DNA of 64,000 bases from Sphingobium sp. Leaf26 (lineage in GTDB: Bacteria > Pseudomonadota > Alphaproteobacteria > Sphingomonadales > Sphingomonadaceae): contig NZ_LMKV01000012.1 of assembly GCF_001421665.1 (NCBI RefSeq), positions 739,416 to 803,415 of the forward strand, written 5' to 3'. The notes below the pieces were generated by a model. That model had not been told where the DNA came from and searched no databases. It was given only the letters and a program-made list of their open reading frames with translations. A program made the position numbers and the translations under genes. Every line of letters begins with the position of its first letter. Position 1 is the first letter of the stretch. This document shows positions 42,939 to 53,616 of this stretch, in pieces.

Positions 42939-44464
42939 GCGATGCCCGGCAGATGGTCTGCGGCGATGACGGCGAGCGCGCCGGAGCGGATCAGGGCGTT
43001 GGCGGCCTCCATATCCGGGTGGAAATGGCGGTCGTCGGTCAGATGCGGCACGATGGCGCGCAGCCGGGCGCGGGCGGCCTCCAGCATGGTCGAGGAGGCG
43101 AGCGGGGCGTGGAAATCCACCCCTTGGGCCGCGGCGAGATATTCGATGCCGATCACGGCCGTCGCATTGTCCGCCATGTCCAGCAGGCGGCGCGCGCCAT
43201 GGGCGGCCATCGACACATGGTCCTCCTGATTGGCGGAGGTCGGGATGCTGTCGACGCTGGCGGGATAGGCGCGCTGCTTGTTCTCGCTCACCAGCGCGGC
43301 GGCCGTGACCTGCGGGATCATGAAGCCGGAATTGAGGCCGGGCCGGGGCGTCAGAAAGGCGGGCAGGCCAGACAGCGCCGGATCGACCAGCATGGCGATG
43401 CGCCGTTCGGCGATGGAGCCGATCTCGCATATGGCCATGGCGATCATGTCGGCGGCGAAGGCGACCGGCTCGGCATGGAAATTGCCGCCGGACAGCGCTT
43501 CGTCCGTCTCCGGGAAGATCAGGGGATTGTCGGAGACGCCATTCGCCTCGATGGCCAGCGTGGTCGCGGACTGGCGGAGGATGTCGAGCACGGCCCCCAT
43601 CACCTGCGGCTGACAGCGCAGGCAATAGGGGTCCTGCACACGGGCGTCATTGTCGAGATGGCTGGCGCGGATATGGCTGCCGGCCATCAGCGCGCGCAGT
43701 GCATCGGCGACGGCGATCTGCCCGTGATGCCGGCGCAGCGCATGGATGCGCGGGTCGAAGGGGGTGTCCGAACCCTTCGCCGCCTCGGTCGAGAGCGCGC
43801 CGGTGACGAGAGCGGACCGGAAGAGATTTTCCGCCTCGAACAGGCCGGCGAGCGCGTTCGCAGTCGAGAATTGGGTGCCGTTCAGCAGCGCCAGCCCTTC
43901 CTTGGGACCGAGCGCCAGCGGGGTCAGCCCGGCGCGGGCGAGCGCTTGCGCGGCGGGCAGGCGTTCGTCGCCGATCCGTATTTCGCCAACGCCGATCATG
44001 GTGGCGGCCATGTGCGCCAGCGGGGCCAGATCGCCGCTGGCGCCGACCGATCCCTGCGCCGGGACGATCGGGGTCAGGCCGTGCGCCAGCATCGCTTCCA
44101 GCAGCGCGACGGTCTGCGGCCGGACGCCCGACGCGCCCTGGGTCAGGCTGGCTAGCTTCAGTGCCATCATCAGCCGCACGACCGGAACGGGCGAGGGCGC
44201 GCCGGTGCCGGCGGCGTGGCTCAGCACGATATTGCGCTGGAGCGTGGCGAGATCAGCGTCGCCGATGCGGACGCTGGCGAGCTTTCCAAAGCCGGTGTTG
44301 ATGCCATAGACGGGTTCGTGCCGGGCGAGGATGCGCTCGACCGCGGCGGCGCTTTCGGCGATGCGCGGGGCGCTCGCCGGGTCGAGCCGGACAGCCGCGC
44401 CGCGATAGATGGCGCGCCAGTCGGCCAGCGGCACCGCGCCGGGAACAAGCAGGATCGATGTCAT
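42935..44464 (-). CDS. hutH: Histidine ammonia-lyase
   Basis: A 509-residue lyase that deaminates histidine to urocanate. The MIO prosthetic group forms from Ala-Ser-Gly in [14 protein letters not shown] (about residues 141-143). Other motifs: [11 protein letters not shown] at the N-terminus and [14 protein letters not shown] toward the C-terminus. Starts by overlapping the hutI stop (ATGA) and overlaps hutG at its own stop. Confidence 0.98.
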   Translation of the reverse strand: MTSILLVPGAVPLADWRAIYRGAAVRLDPASAPRIAESAAAVERILARHEPVYGINTGFGKLASVRIGDADLATLQRNIVLSHAAGTGAPSPVPVVRLMMALKLASLTQGASGVRPQTVALLEAMLAHGLTPIVPAQGSVGASGDLAPLAHMAATMIGVGEIRIGDERLPAAQALARAGLTPLALGPKEGLALLNGTQFSTANALAGLFEAENLFRSALVTGALSTEAAKGSDTPFDPRIHALRRHHGQIAVADALRALMAGSHIRASHLDNDARVQDPYCLRCQPQVMGAVLDILRQSATTLAIEANGVSDNPLIFPETDEALSGGNFHAEPVAFAADMIAMAICEIGSIAERRIAMLVDPALSGLPAFLTPRPGLNSGFMIPQVTAAALVSENKQRAYPASVDSIPTSANQEDHVSMAAHGARRLLDMADNATAVIGIEYLAAAQGVDFHAPLASSTMLEAARARLRAIVPHLTDDRHFHPDMEAANALIRSGALAVIAADHLPGIA

Positions 44465-45657
44465 GAACCACTCCAGATGCGGGCATGGAGCGGGTTCAGC
44501 CCCATGCGATAAACCAGTTCGGCAGGCCGCTCGATGTCCCAGATGGCAAGGTCGCACCGTTTGCCCGGTTCCAGTGTGCCGCGATCGCTTAGCCCAAGCG
44601 CGCGCGCGGCGTTGCGGGTCACGCCGGTCAGGCATTCCGCGACGGTCAGGCGGAACAGGGTCGCGCCCATGTTCATGACCAGCAACAGGGAGGTGAGCGG
44701 CGACGTGCCCGGATTGCAGTCGGTGGCGAGCGCGATCGGCACGCCGGCGCGGCGCAGGCTCTCGATCGGCGGCAATCGGGTTTCGCGGACGAAATAGTAA
44801 GCGCCGGGCAACAGGGTGGCGACCGTGCCATTTACGGCCATCGCCGCGATGCCGTCCTGATCCAGATATTCCAGATGATCGGCGGACAGGGCGTCATGCC
44901 GGGCGGCCAGCGCCGCGCCATGCAGATTGGACAATTGCTCCGCATGCAGCTTCACCGGCAGGCCATGCCGGGCAGCCGCCGCGAACATCCGCGCGGTCTG
45001 CGCGGGGGTGAAGCCGATCCCTTCGCAAAAGGCATCGACCGCGTCGGCCAGGCCCAGCGCCGCGACCTGCGGCAGCAGATCGTCGCACAGCATGGTGATA
45101 TAGCCATCGGCATCGTCGGCATATTCGGGGGGGAGGGCATGCGCGCCAAGGAAGGTGGTGGTGATCCCGACCCGCCTTTCGCGCCCCAGCCGACGCGCCG
45201 CGCGCAGCATGCGGATTTCGCTGTCCGCGCAAAGGCCATAGCCCGACTTCACCTCGATCGTGGTCGTGCCCTCCGCGATCAGGGCGTCGATCCGGGGCAG
45301 GGCCTGCTCGACCAGTGCGTCCTCGCTCGCGGCGCGGGTGGCGCGCATGGTCGACAGGATGCCGCCGCCGGCGCGGGCGATCTCTTCATAGCTGGCGCCC
45401 GCCAGCCGCATCTCGAATTCCTGGGCGCGGTCGCCGCCATGGACCAGATGGGTATGGCAATCGATCAGGCCCGGCGTGACCCAGCGGCCACCGCAATCGA
45501 CCACAGCCGTCGCGTCCCATGCCGGAGCGGTGCTTGCCGGGCCGGCATAGAGGATGATGCCGTCGCGCGATGCGATCAGGCCATCTTCGACCAGCCCCAT
45601 ATCGTCGCCGGTCATGGTTGCCAGCCGGGCATGCCTCCAGACCCTGTCGCATCGCAT
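44461..45657 (-). CDS. hutI: Imidazolonepropionase
   Basis: A 398-residue metal-dependent amidohydrolase that opens imidazolonepropionate to formiminoglutamate. The metal ligand motif [13 protein letters not shown] (about residue 70) and [13 protein letters not shown], with [14 protein letters not shown] near the C-terminus, are characteristic. ATG at 45657 is the first in a clear MRCDRVW start. Divergent from hutF across an 87-bp region that holds a HutC-type operator. Confidence 0.96.
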   Translation of the reverse strand: MRCDRVWRHARLATMTGDDMGLVEDGLIASRDGIILYAGPASTAPAWDATAVVDCGGRWVTPGLIDCHTHLVHGGDRAQEFEMRLAGASYEEIARAGGGILSTMRATRAASEDALVEQALPRIDALIAEGTTTIEVKSGYGLCADSEIRMLRAARRLGRERRVGITTTFLGAHALPPEYADDADGYITMLCDDLLPQVAALGLADAVDAFCEGIGFTPAQTARMFAAAARHGLPVKLHAEQLSNLHGAALAARHDALSADHLEYLDQDGIAAMAVNGTVATLLPGAYYFVRETRLPPIESLRRAGVPIALATDCNPGTSPLTSLLLVMNMGATLFRLTVAECLTGVTRNAARALGLSDRGTLEPGKRCDLAIWDIERPAELVYRMGLNPLHARIWSGS

Positions 45658-45710
45658 GAGATGATGTCCTCCGCCTCGCTCCCGATGGGAATTGCAGCAA
45701 ATCGCTTTTA

Positions 45711-45722
45711 ATGTATATACAT
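45711..45722. promoter_or_regulatory. HutC-type operator
   Basis: A perfect 12-bp palindrome ATGTATATACAT in the intergenic region between hutI and hutF. It matches the known HutC/GntR site form (TGTAnnTACA). A repressor here would control both operons; urocanate is the usual inducer. Confidence 0.75.
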
Positions 45723-45744
45723 AAAATGAGGACAGGGAGCAATT

Positions 45745-47124
45745 ATGTCGGAACGCCTTCGCCCCAGCGGCGCATCCCTCTTTTTCGATCAGTTGCTGTT
45801 GCCCGATGGCTGGGCGCGCAACGTTCGGCTGACGCTGGAGGGCGGCCGGATCGGCGCGATCGAGGCGGATGCAACGGCGACGGTCGGGGACGAGCGGCAT
45901 GCTATTGGATTGCCGGGCATGCCCAACCTGCACAGCCACGCCTTTCAGCGCGCGATGGCGGGACTGGCCGAGCGACGCGGTCCCGGCACGGACAGTTTCT
46001 GGAGCTGGCGCGACATCATGTATCGCTTCGTCGCGCGCATGAGCCCGGACGATGTGCGGGCGATCGCGGCCCTTGCCTATATGGAGATGCTGGAAAGCGG
46101 CTTCACCCGTGTGGGGGAGTTTCACTATCTGCACCATGACCGGGACGGGGCACCATTTACGGACCCGGCCGCCATGAGCGGCGCCATCGTCGCGGCGGCG
46201 GCCGACAGCGGGATCGGCCTGACGCTGCTCCCGGTGCTCTACAGCCATGCCGGCTTTGGCGCGCAGCCGCCCCATGCGGGGCAGGCGCGCTTCATCCTGT
46301 CGATCGACGGTTATGCGCGCCTGATCGAAGGGGCGCAGCGCCATGCCGCCACTTTACCGGACGCGGTGGTGGGGATCGCGCCGCATAGCCTGCGCGCCGT
46401 TTCCGCCGACCAGTTGCGGATGCTGGCGCCGCTGGCGGTAGACCGCCCGGTCCATATCCATGTCGCCGAGCAGGTGAAGGAAGTGGAAGACTGCCTGGCC
46501 TGGAGCGGGCAGCGCCCGGTCGCCTGGCTGCTCGATCATGTCGATGTCGATGCGCGCTGGTGCCTGGTCCATGCCACCCATGTCGATGCCGGCGAAATGG
46601 CGGCGATCGCGCGCAGCGGCGCGACGGTGGGACTTTGTCCTGTCACGGAGGCGAATCTGGGCGACGGGATTTTCCCCGCCGGCGCCTATCTGGATGCGGG
46701 CGGGCGCTTTGGCATCGGCAGCGATTCCAACATATTGATTGATTGCGCGGAAGAATTGCGGCTGCTGGAATATGGCCAGCGCCTGCTGCATCGGAGACGC
46801 AACATGCTGGCGCGACAGGCGGGAGAGGCGACCGGTGCCGCCCTCCATGCGCGGGCGCTGGCCGGTGGCGCGGCGGCGCTCGGCGTCAAGGACGGCATCT
46901 GTGTCGGGCAGTCTGGCGATATCGTCAGCCTGGATGCGGATCACCCCGCACTCCTGGCCCGGTCCGGCGATGCGATCACCGACAGCTTCATCTTCGCATC
47001 TGGCCGGTCCGCCATAGATTGCGTATGGCGCCATGGGATCAGGCTGGTGCAGGGCGGTCGCCATCGGCAGCGTGAGGACGTCGTCCGCACCTATCGTGCG
47101 GTACTGGAGAGATTGATCGGGTGA
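45745..47124 (+). CDS. hutF: Formimidoylglutamate deiminase
   Basis: A 459-residue amidohydrolase that deaminates formiminoglutamate to N-formylglutamate. Motif [16 protein letters not shown] (metal ligand region), [13 protein letters not shown] and GIGSDSNI are family-typical. AGGGAG lies six bases before the ATG. Its stop overlaps the hutC GTG start. Confidence 0.96.
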   Translation: MSERLRPSGASLFFDQLLLPDGWARNVRLTLEGGRIGAIEADATATVGDERHAIGLPGMPNLHSHAFQRAMAGLAERRGPGTDSFWSWRDIMYRFVARMSPDDVRAIAALAYMEMLESGFTRVGEFHYLHHDRDGAPFTDPAAMSGAIVAAAADSGIGLTLLPVLYSHAGFGAQPPHAGQARFILSIDGYARLIEGAQRHAATLPDAVVGIAPHSLRAVSADQLRMLAPLAVDRPVHIHVAEQVKEVEDCLAWSGQRPVAWLLDHVDVDARWCLVHATHVDAGEMAAIARSGATVGLCPVTEANLGDGIFPAGAYLDAGGRFGIGSDSNILIDCAEELRLLEYGQRLLHRRRNMLARQAGEATGAALHARALAGGAAALGVKDGICVGQSGDIVSLDADHPALLARSGDAITDSFIFASGRSAIDCVWRHGIRLVQGGRHRQREDVVRTYRAVLERLIG

Positions 47125-47840
47125 AGATCGCGCTGCACGAACGGATCAGGCAGGATTTCGAAAGTCGCATCCTGTCGGGTGAACTGGCACCCGGCGATCG
47201 CCTGCCGATCGAGCAGGATATCATGGCCCACTATGGCTGCGCCCGGATGACCGTGAACAAGGCCTTGTCGGCGCTGCTGGCGGCCGGCCTGATCGAACGG
47301 CGCAAGAAAGCCGGCACGTTCGTCGCCCGGCCAAAAGTGCATAGCATGATCCTGGATGTGCCCGACATCGCGGCGCAGGTGCGGGAACGCGGGCAGGATT
47401 ATGGCTTCCGCTCCCTCGCCCATGCCGTGCGTCAGCCCGGAGCCGGTGCGGAGGAAGAGCGGTTGCTGGCCGGACAGGGCGCACTGATGCAGGTCGATGG
47501 CCTGCATCAGGCCAATGGCGTGCCACTGTGCGTGGAATATCGGCTGGTCAGCGTGGCGGCGGTGCCCGACATCGTGGATGCGGACCTGCACACTATGGCG
47601 CCGGGCACGTGGCTGCTCCGGCATGTGCCATGGACGGAGGCGGAAACGCGCATCTCTGCCGTGCCTGCGGGCGCGGCGGAGGCGTCGCACCTGCACCTGC
47701 CGGTGGGCACGGCCTGCCTGAGCGTCGAGCGCTGGACATGGCGCGGCGCCGAACGCATCACCTATGTCCGGCAGATATTTCCGGGCGACGCCTACGACAT
47801 GGTGGCCCGCTTCGGTCCCTCGGCCGCAGCGGCACGATAG
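47121..47840 (+). CDS. hutC: HutC, GntR-family repressor
   Basis: A 239-residue repressor with GTG start (47121). N-terminal GntR winged helix (IRQDFESRILSGELAPGDRLP, GCARMTVNKALSALLAAGLIERRKKAGTFV) and a C-terminal UTRA ligand domain (VEYRLVSVAAVPDIVDADL). It likely binds the palindrome at 45711 and dissociates with urocanate. Translationally coupled to hutF. Confidence 0.95.
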   Translation: MKIALHERIRQDFESRILSGELAPGDRLPIEQDIMAHYGCARMTVNKALSALLAAGLIERRKKAGTFVARPKVHSMILDVPDIAAQVRERGQDYGFRSLAHAVRQPGAGAEEERLLAGQGALMQVDGLHQANGVPLCVEYRLVSVAAVPDIVDADLHTMAPGTWLLRHVPWTEAETRISAVPAGAAEASHLHLPVGTACLSVERWTWRGAERITYVRQIFPGDAYDMVARFGPSAAAAR

Positions 47841-47842
47841 AT

Positions 47843-49309
47843 TTACCGACAGACCGCCCATTTGTCGCAACGGATGCTGTCGGCGCCGGGCAGTCCGCGC
47901 AGATAGGCCTGAGTCCAGAGCCGGCCGCCGACGACCACATTGTCCAGTATCGGCGGGTCTACATCCACGGTGACGGACGGCTTTGCCTCATGGGATACGC
48001 TGATATCTGCCAGCCGCAGGTCGCGGATTGGTGCATGCGGCAGGCCGCGCACGATCAGCACCCGCTCCGTCGATCCGATCATGCAGTTTTCTGCTGACAC
48101 ATGGGCAACCTGCGGCACATGGCCGCCGCCTTCCCCTTCCTCATAGAGCATCCAGATCTGGATGAAGGCCTTGTCCACCGCGCTAGCCTGGATACGGCGC
48201 AGATGGATATGCTCTATCTGCCCGCCGCGATAGCTGTTCGACTTGATGATCAGCGCCCGCGTCAGGTGCGGGCTGTCCATCCTGCAATCATGAACGAAGA
48301 CATTGCGTACCCCGCCGGTCAGTTCGCTGCCGATGGCGACGCCGGCATGGCCATCCTTCATCAGGCAATGGCGGATGACGATATTCTCGCACGGCTTGTG
48401 CAAACGCCGGCCGTCCGCATTGCGTGCCGCCTTGATGGCGATGCAATCGTCGCCGGTGTCGAATATGCAATGTTCGATCAGCACGCCGTTGCAGGATTCC
48501 GGGTCGATTCCATCATTGTTCGGGCCTTTGCTGGCGCATGTGATGCGGCGGAAGGTCACATCGGCGCAATCGACCGGATGCACCTGCCAGAAGGGTGCGG
48601 CCTCCACCCGGATGTCCTCCATCAGCACCCGGTGGCAACGATAGGGCTGAAAGAAGGACGGGCGCAGGCGGCTGCCCTCGCCGAATATGCGTTCCGCTAC
48701 CGGCACGCCGCGCTCCGCCATGGCGAACAGGCGGGCGCGGTCGGCGGCTTGTCGCTCTATGTCCGGCGTATCGTCATAACGCCCCGCCCAGGGGCCTTTC
48801 CATGGCCACCAGGTTCGGTCGTCGGCCGATCCGTCGATCACGCCCTGGCCGGTCAGTGCGATATCCTCCTCTTCAAAGGCGTAGATGAGCGGCTGATAGC
48901 CCATCAGTTCCACGCCTTCCCAGCGGGTATGGACCGGCGGCAGATAGCGGGCCGGTTGGGGAATGAATTTGAGCCGCGCCCCTTTTGGGACATGCAGTTC
49001 CATGCGTGATCGCAGGCGGACGGGACCGGTCAGCGTCACGCCGCGCGGCAATATTATGCGGCCGCCGCCTGCTTCGGCACAGGCGGCGATAGCGCGGGAT
49101 ATAGCGGCGCTGTCATCCGTCTGTCCGTCCGACACCGCGCCAAAGGCGGTGATCGGGAAGCGACGGCGCGGGATACGCGGCGGCTGGATGCGGTCGGCAA
49201 TGGCTTTGGCCTGCGCGTCGAAATCATCTGCCGGCGCTGCCCGGACGGGGCCGACGGGCACCGCCAGAGCGAGCGCGCCAGTCATGAGGTCGCGACGGGA
49301 CGGCGTCAT
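47843..49309 (-). CDS. GH28 polygalacturonase-type glycosidase
   Basis: A 488-residue parallel beta-helix enzyme. Tat-like leader (SRRDLMTGALALAV). Catalytic hallmarks NNDGIDPES (about residue 268), DTGDDCIAIKA (about residue 290) and GHAGVAIGSE (about residue 318), with the typical IIKSNSYRGG later. It likely hydrolyses a galacturonan or related pectic side chain outside the cytoplasm. Overlaps the GH2 gene by 4 bp, so they are coupled. Confidence 0.9.
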   Translation of the reverse strand: MTPSRRDLMTGALALAVPVGPVRAAPADDFDAQAKAIADRIQPPRIPRRRFPITAFGAVSDGQTDDSAAISRAIAACAEAGGGRIILPRGVTLTGPVRLRSRMELHVPKGARLKFIPQPARYLPPVHTRWEGVELMGYQPLIYAFEEEDIALTGQGVIDGSADDRTWWPWKGPWAGRYDDTPDIERQAADRARLFAMAERGVPVAERIFGEGSRLRPSFFQPYRCHRVLMEDIRVEAAPFWQVHPVDCADVTFRRITCASKGPNNDGIDPESCNGVLIEHCIFDTGDDCIAIKAARNADGRRLHKPCENIVIRHCLMKDGHAGVAIGSELTGGVRNVFVHDCRMDSPHLTRALIIKSNSYRGGQIEHIHLRRIQASAVDKAFIQIWMLYEEGEGGGHVPQVAHVSAENCMIGSTERVLIVRGLPHAPIRDLRLADISVSHEAKPSVTVDVDPPILDNVVVGGRLWTQAYLRGLPGADSIRCDKWAVCR

Positions 49310-51714
49310 CGGGTCGCGTCCAGATCAGCCGTGCCGGCCTTCAGCCCGTCGGCCGTGGCGGTGACGGTGAAGTGGCCCTTGCCCGCGCCCCGGACCAGAG
49401 CGACGGCCAGCCCATTCAGCGCGGCGCGGTCTGGCGAGGGGAAGGGGGTATGATCGACCGAGGAGCCATTGGCGGTTGCGATCAACCGTCCTGCGCCCCT
49501 GACCGCAAAATGCAGCTTTTGCGCGGCGGAGGGTACGGTGACGCCGTTCGCATCGACCACCCGCGCGCGGACATAGACCATGTCGTCGAAGGTCGAGCCA
49601 ACGGTCGGTGCATCCGGCTTCAGTTCGATGCGCACCGGTTTGCCCGCCGTCCGCAGACGGTCGGATACCGACTCGCTACCCGGATCGCGGCAGGTGGCGC
49701 GCACCTCGCCCGGTGCATAGCGCACAGACCAGCGGCGGGGCGACGCATCCTGGTTGATCGGCAGTGTGCCAAGCGAACGGCCGTTCAAAAACGCTTCGAC
49801 CTGCTGGCAATTGCTGTAGACCTCGATCGTCTCGTCATGCGGGGTACGATCCTGCGGCGTCCAGTCGTCGAACAGGGCGACCTTGGGCTTGGGCGTCGCC
49901 ACCGCGATCATGGTCGGCAACACCGGCTGGTTGGGACCGCCAGCGCCATCGGTCGATGGGCCAGCCGCCCCCGGATCGGCATTGCGCACCACATGCAGCA
50001 CGGGCCGCTCCGACCACCAGCTTTCGCGCTCCATGCCGCTGATCTTCTGTCGCCCGGTGCGATCGAGCAGGCCGGCCGGGTTCTGGATATTGGGCCAGCC
50101 GGACCGGTTCGCCTCACCCAGATAGTCGATGCCGGTCCACAGGAACATGCCGGAAAAGGGCGCATAGTCGCGTACCGGCACCCAGTTGCTGCGGTTATGC
50201 GCATTTTCGGTGCCGACGATGCTGCGCTTCGGATTTTGTCTGCTGGCCGCGATCAGTTCATTCTCACGATAATTCTGGCCGACCACGTCCAGCATGTCGG
50301 CGAGGCCATTGTCATAATCCTTGGTGACGTTGGGGCGGAACAGCGCCATCGTCACCGGCCGTGAGGGATCGGCGGCATGGACGATGTCGAGGATGCTGCG
50401 CAGCGCCGCCTTGGCCTGGACCGGATAGGCGGTGTCGTGGATTTCGTTACCCGCGCTCCACAATATAATGCTGGGATGATTGCGGTCACGCCGCACCATG
50501 TCCAGCGTATCGCGCTTGTGCCAGTCGCCGAAGAACAGGTGGTAATCCTCCGGCGTCTTGGCGACGTTCCACTGGTCGAACAGCTCGTCCATCACGACCA
50601 GCCCCAGTTCGTCGGTCAGGTCGAGAAATTCCGGGCTGGGCACATTATGGGCCGTGCGGATCGCGTTGACGCCTTGCGCCTTGAGCGACGTCAGCCGCTG
50701 GCGCCAGACGGCAACAGGCACGGCGGCTCCGACCGCGCCGCCATCCTGATGCAGCGCGACGCCCTTCAGCTTGAAGTTGCGGCCATTCAGCCAGAAGCCG
50801 GTTGCGGGATCGAACCGCGCTTCGCGCACACCGAAGCGGACATCCTCATTGTCGAGCAGCGTGTCATCGGCCGCCAGCACCCGTATGGTGGCGCGATATC
50901 GGGCAGGATCGGCGATGTCCCAGCGACGGGGGCGGGGCAGCATCAGCTCGACCGGCAGGATCATCGTCCGGCCCGCCGCAATGCTGGTGGGCGTGGTCAC
51001 GGTGCGCGCGACTTCGTGCCCAGCGGGATCGGTCAGCACCACCTCCGTTTTCACGGCCATGGCGACGGGGCTGTCATTCTGCACATCGGTCGTGACGGCG
51101 ATGGTCGCCTGCCCGTCGCTGATGGCGGTCGCGCGCACATAGGCGCCACCCTGCGGGATATGGACGTCGCTCGTCTCGATCAGCCGGACGTGGCGATAGA
51201 TGCCCGATCCGGTGTACCAGCGTGAGGAGGGCGCGGCGGAGGTGTCGGCGCGCACCGCGATCATGTTGCGGCCGTCTGTGCGCAGGTGGCGCGTCAGGTC
51301 ATAGCGCTGGCTGACATAGCCCATCGGCCGATAGCCGATATGGTGGCCGTTCACCCAGACGCCGCTCCGCTCCATGATGCCGTCAAATTCGATATAATAG
51401 CGCCGCCCCGGCTGCGGTTTCAGGTCGAGGCTCTTGCGGTACCAAGCCACGCCGCTCGGCAGGAAACCGTTCTCGCCCGCAGCCTTGGCGTTGGGATCGA
51501 ACGGGCCGGCGATCGCCCAGTCGTGCGGAACGCTGACAGCCTGCCAGCCTGCATCATCCAGCGTGGGCGTTTCCGCGCTTTGCGGATCGGCCTGAATGAA
51601 GCGCCAGCCGTCGGGCAGGGACGTCACAGCGCGAGGTGCCGCTTCGGCTGCGCCGATCGATGCCAGCGCTGTCGCCAGTGCACAGAATATCGTCATGCTG
51701 CCCGTTCTGCGCAC
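49306..51714 (-). CDS. GH2-family beta-glycosidase (beta-galactosidase type)
   Basis: A 802-residue exported GH2 enzyme. The start chosen is a GTG at 51714, preceded by AGGAGAGGAG about eight bases away, because it gives a plausible signal peptide (RRTGSMTIFCALATALAS); ATG at 51696 is the alternative. Domains: sugar-binding (WYRKSLDLKPQPG), Ig-like, TIM barrel with acid/base E in ILWSAGNEIHD and the nucleophile candidate in IVGTENAH. Substrate (galactoside or other) is not settled. Paired with GH28 for plant polymer degradation. Confidence 0.9.
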   Translation of the reverse strand: MRRTGSMTIFCALATALASIGAAEAAPRAVTSLPDGWRFIQADPQSAETPTLDDAGWQAVSVPHDWAIAGPFDPNAKAAGENGFLPSGVAWYRKSLDLKPQPGRRYYIEFDGIMERSGVWVNGHHIGYRPMGYVSQRYDLTRHLRTDGRNMIAVRADTSAAPSSRWYTGSGIYRHVRLIETSDVHIPQGGAYVRATAISDGQATIAVTTDVQNDSPVAMAVKTEVVLTDPAGHEVARTVTTPTSIAAGRTMILPVELMLPRPRRWDIADPARYRATIRVLAADDTLLDNEDVRFGVREARFDPATGFWLNGRNFKLKGVALHQDGGAVGAAVPVAVWRQRLTSLKAQGVNAIRTAHNVPSPEFLDLTDELGLVVMDELFDQWNVAKTPEDYHLFFGDWHKRDTLDMVRRDRNHPSIILWSAGNEIHDTAYPVQAKAALRSILDIVHAADPSRPVTMALFRPNVTKDYDNGLADMLDVVGQNYRENELIAASRQNPKRSIVGTENAHNRSNWVPVRDYAPFSGMFLWTGIDYLGEANRSGWPNIQNPAGLLDRTGRQKISGMERESWWSERPVLHVVRNADPGAAGPSTDGAGGPNQPVLPTMIAVATPKPKVALFDDWTPQDRTPHDETIEVYSNCQQVEAFLNGRSLGTLPINQDASPRRWSVRYAPGEVRATCRDPGSESVSDRLRTAGKPVRIELKPDAPTVGSTFDDMVYVRARVVDANGVTVPSAAQKLHFAVRGAGRLIATANGSSVDHTPFPSPDRAALNGLAVALVRGAGKGHFTVTATADGLKAGTADLDATR

Positions 51715-51902
51715 CTGTATCTCCTCTCCTGCCAAGCCGTCCTGTTTGGCGGCTAAGGCCCAACAGCTATCCAATATTCCACTATTTGCAATATGGTTTC
51801 AACATGCGGCCAATTGCGGTCGTGCATTTTGCCGGTCTGAAAGGTCGGTGACAGGATAGTCGTCTAAGCGTTCGTCGCATTTTTTGGATGGCGAGAGGAT
51901 TT

Positions 51903-52556
51903 ATGAACAACATCTTGGCCCATATCGTGGCCGATTTCTCCAATATCGGCTCCCCCCCCGCGCTGGCCGCCTTTGGTCAGGTGGTGCTGATCGACATCAT
52001 GCTGGCGGCGGACAATGCGATCGTCGTCGGTGCGCTGGCCGCCGGTCTGCCGCCAGCATCGCGGCGCAAGGTGATCGCGATCGGCGTGATCGCCGCGCTG
52101 GTGCTGCGTGTCGCCTTCGCCCTGCTGGTGACGCAGTTGATGCAGCTTGTCGGCCTCGTCTTTGCCGGCGGCCTGCTGCTGGTCTGGGTCGCGTGGAAGA
52201 TGTGGCGCGAACTGCGTTCGGGTGGCGAAGCGGAAGATGCCGGGGATATTGCCGGCAAGGCCGCGCCCAAGGGCTTTGCCCAGGCGGCATGGGCCGTCGC
52301 GGTCGCCGACGTGTCGATGAGCCTGGACAATGTGCTGGCGGTCGCCGGCGCTGCGCGGGAGCATCCCGGCATTCTGGTCGTCGGTCTGGTCCTGTCGGTC
52401 GCGTTGATGGGCGTGGCGGCGAACCTGCTGGCCCGCGTGATCGAACGCTATCGCGCCATCGCCTATTTTGGTCTGGTAGTGATCCTCTATGTCGCCGGCA
52501 AGATGATCTATGAAGGCGTGATCGACCCGGCGACGGGCCTCATGACCCTCTTCTGA
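51903..52556 (+). CDS. TerC/YjbE-family integral membrane protein
   Basis: A 217-residue membrane protein with about seven helices and the TerC-family DxxLAADNAI motif (LIDIMLAADNAIVVGALAAGLP), repeated later as ADVSMSLDNVLAVAG. Such proteins are linked to manganese export or tellurite resistance. ATG at 51903 has GAGAGGA five bases before. 188 bp upstream separates it from GH2. Its 3' end overlaps the AbrB gene by 17 bp. Confidence 0.9.
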   Translation: MNNILAHIVADFSNIGSPPALAAFGQVVLIDIMLAADNAIVVGALAAGLPPASRRKVIAIGVIAALVLRVAFALLVTQLMQLVGLVFAGGLLLVWVAWKMWRELRSGGEAEDAGDIAGKAAPKGFAQAAWAVAVADVSMSLDNVLAVAGAAREHPGILVVGLVLSVALMGVAANLLARVIERYRAIAYFGLVVILYVAGKMIYEGVIDPATGLMTLF

Positions 52557-53616
52557 TACCCATGAACCTGAACCCGAGTGGTGCGGCGATCAGGACCAGC
52601 ACCACGCGGGTCAGGTGATGGATGATGACCACGCCCGGCTCCAGCGCCAGACTGAGCGCCACCATGCTCATTTCGGCAAGGCCGCCGGGCGAATAGGCCA
52701 GGGTCAGCAGCACCGGGTCCAGCCCGGTCAGCGCGCTCACCCCGGCCGCCCAGGCGAAGGTCACCGCAAGCAGGATCAACGTCGATCCCGCCGCCAGCGC
52801 CAATGTGCGCAGCAACATCTTCAGCGTCAGCCCGACGAAGCGGCAGCCGATGGTGGCGCCAAGGCCGACCTGCGCGGCCGCCAATGCCCAGCCGGGGATA
52901 CGGAAATCGGCAAGGCCGCTCATATGCACGGCGGCGCTCACCGCCAGTGGCCCGACCAGATGCCAGGCCGGCAAGCGCAGCATTTTCCCGATCAGCAACC
53001 CTACAGCCACGCAACCGGCTGCCCAGAACAGCAGCGACAAGTCGGCCACGTCGCCTGTCGCTGGAGCGGTCTGCGTGATGGCGACCGGCGCATGATCCAG
53101 CCGGATCAGAAAGGGCAGGATGAAGACGACCAGAAAGATGCGCGCGCCATGGATCAGGCCGATGGTCCGCTCGTCGGCGCCGCGCTCCGCTCCCATCACC
53201 ACCATTTCGGCAATGCCACCGGGCATGCCGGCAAAATAGGCGGTGGCGGGGTCGAATTTGGCGAGCTTGCGGAAATAGGTGACGCATAGCAGCGCCGCGG
53301 TCGCAAGGAAGAAAGGCAGCGCGACGAGCGGAATGATCCACTCGCGCGCCTGTGGCAGGAGGTGCGGGCCGAAACTGCTGCCCAGCACCACCCCGATGAC
53401 TGCCGCCATCGGCCTGCGCGTGGCGGACGAGGCCTGTATCGGCAGGCCGATGACGCTGGCGACGGCGCAGGCGGCCATTGACCCCAGCACCCATGGCAAA
53501 GGTGCGCCGATCTCCAGAAACAATGCGCCCCCCGCTGCCCCGACAGCGATGGCTGCCAGGAAGCGGAGGGCGGCCTGCGTTGCCCGGTGTGTGACCGGTT
53601 GCGACCCGTCAGGCAA
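52540..53616 (-). CDS. AbrB-family membrane protein (PF05145)
   Basis: A 358-residue membrane protein with two repeats of the AbrB duplication type (ALPWVLGSMAACAVASVIGLP, YFAGMPGGIAEMVVMG and YSPGGLAEMSMVALSL). The AbrB name refers to an E. coli membrane protein, not the Bacillus repressor. Function unproven; often beside transporters. Its start lies 7 bp inside the 3' end of the CitMHS gene. Confidence 0.85.
   Translation of the reverse strand: MPDGSQPVTHRATQAALRFLAAIAVGAAGGALFLEIGAPLPWVLGSMAACAVASVIGLPIQASSATRRPMAAVIGVVLGSSFGPHLLPQAREWIIPLVALPFFLATAALLCVTYFRKLAKFDPATAYFAGMPGGIAEMVVMGAERGADERTIGLIHGARIFLVVFILPFLIRLDHAPVAITQTAPATGDVADLSLLFWAAGCVAVGLLIGKMLRLPAWHLVGPLAVSAAVHMSGLADFRIPGWALAAAQVGLGATIGCRFVGLTLKMLLRTLALAAGSTLILLAVTFAWAAGVSALTGLDPVLLTLAYSPGGLAEMSMVALSLALEPGVVIIHHLTRVVLVLIAAPLGFRFMGIRRGS

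Noticed and set aside
51784..51902. Possible yybP-ykoY manganese riboswitch before the TerC-type gene
   Set aside because: Such riboswitches often precede this family, but I could not find the conserved core or paired helices in this leader.
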